A stretch of 36,644 nt of DNA from Solobacterium sp. (GTDB lineage: Bacteria > Bacillota_I > Bacilli_A > Erysipelotrichales > Erysipelotrichaceae), in the NCBI GenBank assembly GCA_017515505.1, contig JAFWFT010000021.1, positions 1 to 36,644 of the forward strand, written 5' to 3'. Below the pieces are notes generated by a model. It was not told the DNA's origin, made no database searches, and was given only the letters and a program-made list of their open reading frames with translations. Shown piece after piece: positions 33,139 to 36,644 of the stretch; the first letter of the stretch is position 1, and each line of letters starts with the position of its first letter. The position numbers and the translations under genes are program-made.

Positions 33139-33606
33139 ATGGATTTAAATGAACAGTACGACAAACTCCTCAGGTACTGCTATATGAAAACAAAAGATCG
33201 CTTCCTTGCAGAAGATATCGTGCAAGAAACTTTTCTTAAGTTTTGGAAAAGCCATTCCTATGAAGATACTGGTAAAGAAATGGCATATCTCTATACAATA
33301 GCTAGAAATCTATGCATGGATGAATTTCGAAAGAATACAATGTTGGATATTGATGCATATCCAAATCTCTTTTCTTGTGAAAGTTTGAAATCGGAGAATG
33401 TGATTGATCGTATTGCGATAGAAGATGCTTTGGAACAACTTACAGAAGAATTAAGAGAAATCATAGTAATGCGATATGTGAGTGATATGTCTGTTGCAGA
33501 TATAGGGAAAGTAATGGGCATATCTAGGTTTTCAGTTAATAGAAGATTAAAAGAAGGACTAAGAATATTGAGAAAAATATTGGAAGGAGAATATCGTGAT
33601 GAATGA
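33139..33606 (+). CDS. ECF-type RNA polymerase sigma factor
   Basis: A 155-residue sigma-70-family protein with only regions 2 and 4. Region 2 spans about 5-70, with RFLAEDIVQETFLKFWKSH and MAYLYTIARNLCMDEFRK. Region 4 spans about 98-150, with ALEQLTEELREIIVMRYVSDMSVADIGKVMGISRFSVNRRLKEGL, a helix-turn-helix. It starts at ATG with GAGGAGG about 9 bases upstream and ends in TGA, overlapping the next gene by 8 bases, which implies translational coupling. It probably drives its own operon (membrane protein and ABC transporter). I could not pick out a convincing ECF promoter in the 75 bases after the upstream terminator. Confidence 0.93.
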   Translation: MDLNEQYDKLLRYCYMKTKDRFLAEDIVQETFLKFWKSHSYEDTGKEMAYLYTIARNLCMDEFRKNTMLDIDAYPNLFSCESLKSENVIDRIAIEDALEQLTEELREIIVMRYVSDMSVADIGKVMGISRFSVNRRLKEGLRILRKILEGEYRDE

Positions 33607-34312
33607 TAAAGAGTTAAGAATGCTATTGAAAGATAGCTATGTATTACCTGAAACAGAAAAAAGAAAACTATTTATTCGAAAATATGAAAAACGTTCCCCA
33701 CAACTTTTTAGCATCATCAAAATGGAGTTTCGATATATGGGGTTGAAAAGCATCCTTACAGGTGCAGTTTTGATTGCCCTTATGCTTATAGCAACTAGAA
33801 CAGCTGACACAGATATCGTGTGGTCCATATCTTCCTTTGTTCCAGCATGTGCGCTAATTCCAATGATTCTTTTATCTCGTTCAGAGCGATATGGAATGGA
33901 AGAACTAGAAGCAGTTAGCCGATTTTCTTTACGATTTATTCGCATCGTACGCCTATTCATCTTAGGATTTTTCAGTATGGTTTTATTATTGTCTTTAGGC
34001 ATTATCCTTTGGGTTACGAAAATTGCTTCCGTTATGGACAATATGGTGCTGATTGTATTTCCTTATCTTGTTAGCACCTATGGTGCCATGCTGATAACAA
34101 GAAAATGGCATGGCAAAGAAAACATTTTTGGAGTGCTTGCAGTTTGCTCTTTTTGTGGACTTTTACCAAATGTGATAAAAACCTTTCAACAAAGCACGCA
34201 ATCATCAAACTTTATTTTTCTCATGCTTCTTGCAATCCTACTTGGAGCAGTAATAAGAGAATGCATTCTATATGTTAAAGAAAGTGAGAATTTATCATGG
34301 AACTTATATTAG
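33599..34312 (+). CDS. Membrane protein, possible anti-sigma or ABC-associated partner
   Basis: 237 residues from ATG 33599-33601, chosen because GGAAGGAG lies 9 bases upstream; a GTG 3 bases earlier is possible. A short cytoplasmic N-terminal part (about 1-45: DKELRMLLKDSYVLPETEKRK) is followed by six membrane helices. I do not recognise a named family. Its position directly behind and overlapping an ECF sigma factor is typical of anti-sigma factors. The polytopic form and the following ABC genes also suit a permease-like subunit. It overlaps the ATPase gene by 16 bases. Confidence 0.75.
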   Translation: MNDKELRMLLKDSYVLPETEKRKLFIRKYEKRSPQLFSIIKMEFRYMGLKSILTGAVLIALMLIATRTADTDIVWSISSFVPACALIPMILLSRSERYGMEELEAVSRFSLRFIRIVRLFILGFFSMVLLLSLGIILWVTKIASVMDNMVLIVFPYLVSTYGAMLITRKWHGKENIFGVLAVCSFCGLLPNVIKTFQQSTQSSNFIFLMLLAILLGAVIRECILYVKESENLSWNLY

Positions 34313-35013
34313 ATCAGGTGACAAAAAACTATTCAAATACCACTGTGGTTAATCAAATTAGCATCAATTTTGAGCCAGGCGTAACTGGCCTACTTGGAGC
34401 AAACGGCGCTGGTAAAACGACGCTTATGAGAATGATTTGCGGAATTTTAAAGCCAACAAGTGGAAAGATTACCTTTCAATTTGAAAATGATATGTTGAAT
34501 ACAGCAGAAGAAATGTATAGAGATGCCCTTGGATATTTGCCTCAGGATTTTGGATACTATCCTAGTTTTACAGGAAAAGAATTCCTAATGTATATGGCAG
34601 CGCTAAAAGGAATCGAAAAACATGCAGCTAAAAGAAAATGCAAAGAACTTCTCAATGTTGTGAATTTGGAGGTGGTAGCAAACAAAAAAATCAAAACTTA
34701 TTCCGGAGGTATGAAACAACGACTCGGAATAGCACAAGCCATATTAAACAATCCAAAGATTCTAGTTTTGGATGAACCAACATCCGGACTGGATCCGAAA
34801 GAAAGAGTGAAATTTCGAAATATGATTGCCGAGCTAGGCAAAGATTCTATCGTCATTTTTTCAACGCACATCGTATCTGATGTAGAACATATTGCGGATC
34901 GAATTATCATGATGAAAGAAGGAAGCATCATTTTCGACGGTAAAGCGAGAGATAATCAAGGCGACTTGGAAATGTTTTACCTACAAGCATTTGGAGGAGA
35001 AGAGAATGAATAA
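34297..35013 (+). CDS. ABC transporter ATP-binding protein
   Basis: A 238-residue ATPase. Walker A is GANGAGKT (34-41), the Q-loop is at Gln83 (LPQDFGYYPSFTG), the signature is YSGGMKQR (135-142), Walker B is LVLDEP (156-161) with a D-loop SGLDPKER, and the H-loop His is in FSTHIVSD. This is the single-domain type that pairs with ABC-2 permeases in drug, bacteriocin or lantibiotic resistance exporters. It overlaps both neighbouring genes and is part of the sigma factor operon. Confidence 0.95.
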   Translation: MELILDQVTKNYSNTTVVNQISINFEPGVTGLLGANGAGKTTLMRMICGILKPTSGKITFQFENDMLNTAEEMYRDALGYLPQDFGYYPSFTGKEFLMYMAALKGIEKHAAKRKCKELLNVVNLEVVANKKIKTYSGGMKQRLGIAQAILNNPKILVLDEPTSGLDPKERVKFRNMIAELGKDSIVIFSTHIVSDVEHIADRIIMMKEGSIIFDGKARDNQGDLEMFYLQAFGGEENE

Positions 35014-36190
35014 TTTTTCTTTACTATATAGATTAGAAATACGAAAGATCTTATCAAAGAAATCCGTATGGATTGCTATGGCCATTAGCATGGTACTTAT
35101 TTTGATGATGGGTTTTGCTAATATGTCAATGGATGGACATAGAGATTATGTGAAAAAACAAAAAGAACTCTTGTGTATGATTTCTGGAAATTCTATCGAT
35201 GATGCTTTTCTGGAGGAATTCAAAAACGAAATGAAAATGCAGATTGATAATAATCCCACATTTTTTGATAAACTTGCCGCATATGATTCTGGAGCAGTAT
35301 ATCAAAATGCAGCAAGTCAAATCGGTAAAGCAGCGCTATACAATTATTTGTGTGATGTTGTACATGATAGAGAAAAAGTGGCTACATTAACCTCAGATGA
35401 ATTCTATAAAGCAATGAGAGAAAATATCATTCATGATGGCATTCAACTTGGCTCATCTGACGAAGAACTCAATACATGGCTTAAAATCTATGATGAAATA
35501 GAAAAACCCATAGTTTATTCCTATGCTCTAGCATATCTTAATATACTAAATGTTCTATACATCATTGGGTGGACACTTATTCTTAATATATCCCTTGCCC
35601 TAGCAGGCACTTTTGCGGATGAAAAAAGCTATCGTACAGATGCTATGATTCTCTCTACTAAAAATGGTCATCTTCCAGTTTGCGTAGCGAAAATTGCAGC
35701 TAGTATCACGATTGCAATTATACAGTCTATTATTTTGATAGGTCTTTGTTTGATTGAGATGTTCTTATTTTATGGAACAACAGGATGGAATGGAGTAATC
35801 CAAAATGTGATCCCTTCATCTCCATGGAGTATTACGATTGGAACCATGATTCTAATCTACATAATGCTAGCATTGGTGGTTAGTATTCTATTTTCTATAA
35901 CTAATATGCTGATTTCGCTTCTAACAAAGTCTGATGTTGCCACTATGGCGATTCATGCCGCCTTTATCTTTATCGGACTATTTAATATGCCAGGTAAGCC
36001 AGGCTTCATCTATAAGTTATGGCAACTAAGACCCACTATGCTTTTATATTCCGCAACTTTTTGTAATACTTTTCGCTATGGAAGCATGAATAATGTAGAA
36101 GCATCTATTTTGATTTATAGCATATGCATAATTATATTTATTACAATTCTTTTAAACACATATAAAAGGTCGCAGGTGGATAGTAGGTAA
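35006..36190 (+). CDS. ABC-2-type transporter permease
   Basis: 394 residues from ATG 35006-35008, which has GGAGGAG 6 bases upstream; the earlier in-frame TTG is inside the ATPase gene. The N-terminus (LLYRLEIRKILSKKSVWIAM) leads into a first helix, then a large extracellular domain (about 45-175) and five further helices, the usual ABC-2 permease layout. The central segment LAGTFADEKSYRTDAMILST is the conserved cytoplasmic coupling region before the second helix group. It should form the export channel with the adjacent ATPase. Cargo is unknown. Confidence 0.85.
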   Translation: MNNFSLLYRLEIRKILSKKSVWIAMAISMVLILMMGFANMSMDGHRDYVKKQKELLCMISGNSIDDAFLEEFKNEMKMQIDNNPTFFDKLAAYDSGAVYQNAASQIGKAALYNYLCDVVHDREKVATLTSDEFYKAMRENIIHDGIQLGSSDEELNTWLKIYDEIEKPIVYSYALAYLNILNVLYIIGWTLILNISLALAGTFADEKSYRTDAMILSTKNGHLPVCVAKIAASITIAIIQSIILIGLCLIEMFLFYGTTGWNGVIQNVIPSSPWSITIGTMILIYIMLALVVSILFSITNMLISLLTKSDVATMAIHAAFIFIGLFNMPGKPGFIYKLWQLRPTMLLYSATFCNTFRYGSMNNVEASILIYSICIIIFITILLNTYKRSQVDSR

Positions 36191-36217
36191 TATCATCTAG
36201 AAGATGAATAATAACCA

Positions 36218-36254
36218 AAAACGGTTCTGTATTAAGGATCGTTTATTTCTTTTG
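36218..36254 (+). terminator. Terminator of the sigma factor/ABC operon
   Basis: Hairpin AACGGTTC (36220-36227) and GGATCGTT (36236-36243), eight pairs including two G-U, followed by TATTTCTTTT. It lies 30 bases after the permease stop. Confidence 0.6.
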
Positions 36255-36378
36255 GTTGTTGAAACGAACTTACTACGCGAATCCATATCAATAAAAGTAT
36301 AAGTTTGACTGCGTAAATTTAGGTATGCTTCATATATTAAATTCCCTATCTCTTTAATTAATATGATTTTTTATAATA

Positions 36379-36490
36379 CAATTATTATTAATAGAATAAG
36401 AATTAAGAAGAAGTCTTAGAAAAAGAGTTATCTGGTTATTCAGAGTATAAGGAAAAAGTAAAATATCGTTTAATACCATTTATTTATTAA
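36379..36490 (+). pseudogene. Remnant of a second ICMT-like methyltransferase gene (3' end only)
   Basis: The frame ending at TAA 36488-36490 encodes EEVLEKELSGYSEYKEKV and then KYRLIPFIY, nearly the same as the end of the ICMT-like gene at 32938. An upstream in-frame TAA (36404-36406) replaces a Glu codon, and homology fades before about 36379, so nothing functional remains. Most base differences from copy A are at third codon positions, which suggests it came from a diverged functional gene and not a fresh duplicate. The stretch from 36191 to 36378 holds only the terminator. Confidence 0.8.
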
Positions 36491-36502
36491 AATACAGATA
36501 AT
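36398..36502 (+). repeat. Direct repeat copy B
   Basis: Partner of 32846-32950 at an offset of 3552 bases, about 90 percent identical and including 12 identical bases beyond the stop codon. Confidence 0.9.
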
Positions 36503-36524
36503 GATTGAATCGTTATTATATAAT

Positions 36525-36644
36525 TTAGGATTTAATTAAAATCTTTTTCATTGTTATCGTAAACTTCTCTTTTAAGAATTTCTTATAGAGGAAAGAGATA
36601 ATAACTATAACAAAGAATAGGATGATGGATTGTATAAATACAGA
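36525..36644 (-). CDS. C-terminal end of a membrane protein, cut by the right edge
   Basis: On the minus strand the frame is open from the window edge to TAA at 36525-36527 and encodes 39 residues. A hydrophobic helix (SIILFFVIVIISFLY) is followed by a lysine-rich cytoplasmic tail (KKFLKEKFTITMKKILIKS). The hydrophobic helix followed by positive residues is typical of the last membrane segment of a polytopic protein. The family cannot be told. It converges on the methyltransferase remnant. Confidence 0.55.
   Translation of the reverse strand, partial: SVFIQSIILFFVIVIISFLYKKFLKEKFTITMKKILIKS

Noticed and set aside
24575-33606. Reassigned genetic code (TGA as Trp)
   Set aside because: TGA ends rnfE in a standard ATGA overlap and ends the sigma gene, and the one TGA at a Trp position is better explained by mutation. 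A further stop follows closely in both cases, so the rejection is not absolute.
32939-36524. Mobile element carrying the sigma/ABC module
   Set aside because: No transposase, integrase or terminal inverted repeats are visible; only the flanking methyltransferase repeats suggest recombination.

Overview
This is a low-GC, AT-rich window from a Gram-positive bacterium. The supporting signs are a T-box leader on pheST, a CIRCE operator upstream of groESL, strong GGAGG ribosome-binding sites, a teichoic-acid-type glycerophosphotransferase, a LicC-type cytidylyltransferase, a DUF554 gene and an rnfCDGEAB-like operon. Gene content and style fit the Bacillota, perhaps the Erysipelotrichia; this is an inference and I cannot name a species. 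TGA is rare as a stop (rnfE and the sigma-factor gene use it), so I assume the standard code.

Layout, left to right. (1) 1-2560, plus strand: tail of an NDP-hexose 2,3-dehydratase-like gene, an aldo/keto reductase and a cytoplasmic 5'-nucleotidase-type metallophosphatase. (2) 2609-4603, minus strand: CIRCE-controlled groES-groEL, with a one-base frameshift in groES. (3) 4657-8282, plus strand: two large membrane proteins of glycosyltransferase (GT-C-like) type. (4) 8262-17312, minus strand: T-box, pheS, pheT, a LicC-like nucleotidyltransferase with a frameshifted tail, a fusion of a YidC/Oxa1 insertase domain to a CDP-glycerol glycerophosphotransferase domain, a membrane AlkP-superfamily enzyme and a small membrane protein. 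This looks like a cell-surface phosphopolymer locus attached to pheST. (5) 17326-21763, minus strand: tRNA-Leu, a Gate-domain membrane protein, an EF-G paralogue in an operon with an ankyrin-repeat protein, and a 34-codon small gene with its own promoter and terminator just upstream. (6) 21821-23448: a YgjP/WSS1-type metallopeptidase, tRNA-His and a lone SAF/CpaB-like protein. (7) 23538-30256: Rnf ion-pumping ferredoxin:NAD oxidoreductase operon (order C-D-G-E-A-small Cys protein-B), divergent from an apbE lipoprotein gene whose product attaches FMN to Rnf subunits. (8) 30324-32938: PrsW-family protease, DUF554 protein, an uncharacterised protein and an isoprenylcysteine-methyltransferase-like gene interrupted by TGA. 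(9) 33139-36190: ECF sigma factor, membrane protein and ABC transporter, flanked by two diverged copies of the methyltransferase 3' end. The right edge holds the end of a minus-strand membrane-protein gene.

The most unusual items are: the YidC-glycerophosphotransferase fusion, next to a probable CDP-alcohol-forming enzyme; a remodelled Rnf complex in which an FMN-binding domain has been duplicated onto the end of RnfD while RnfB has shrunk to its first iron-sulfur segment and a second tiny CxxCx4C membrane protein has appeared beside it; a small ORF-terminator leader before the ankyrin/EF-G-like operon; and several genes whose -10 box lies so close to the ATG that their mRNAs should be leaderless. 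Three reading-frame interruptions (groES, licC tail, methyltransferase) could be real mutations or sequence errors.
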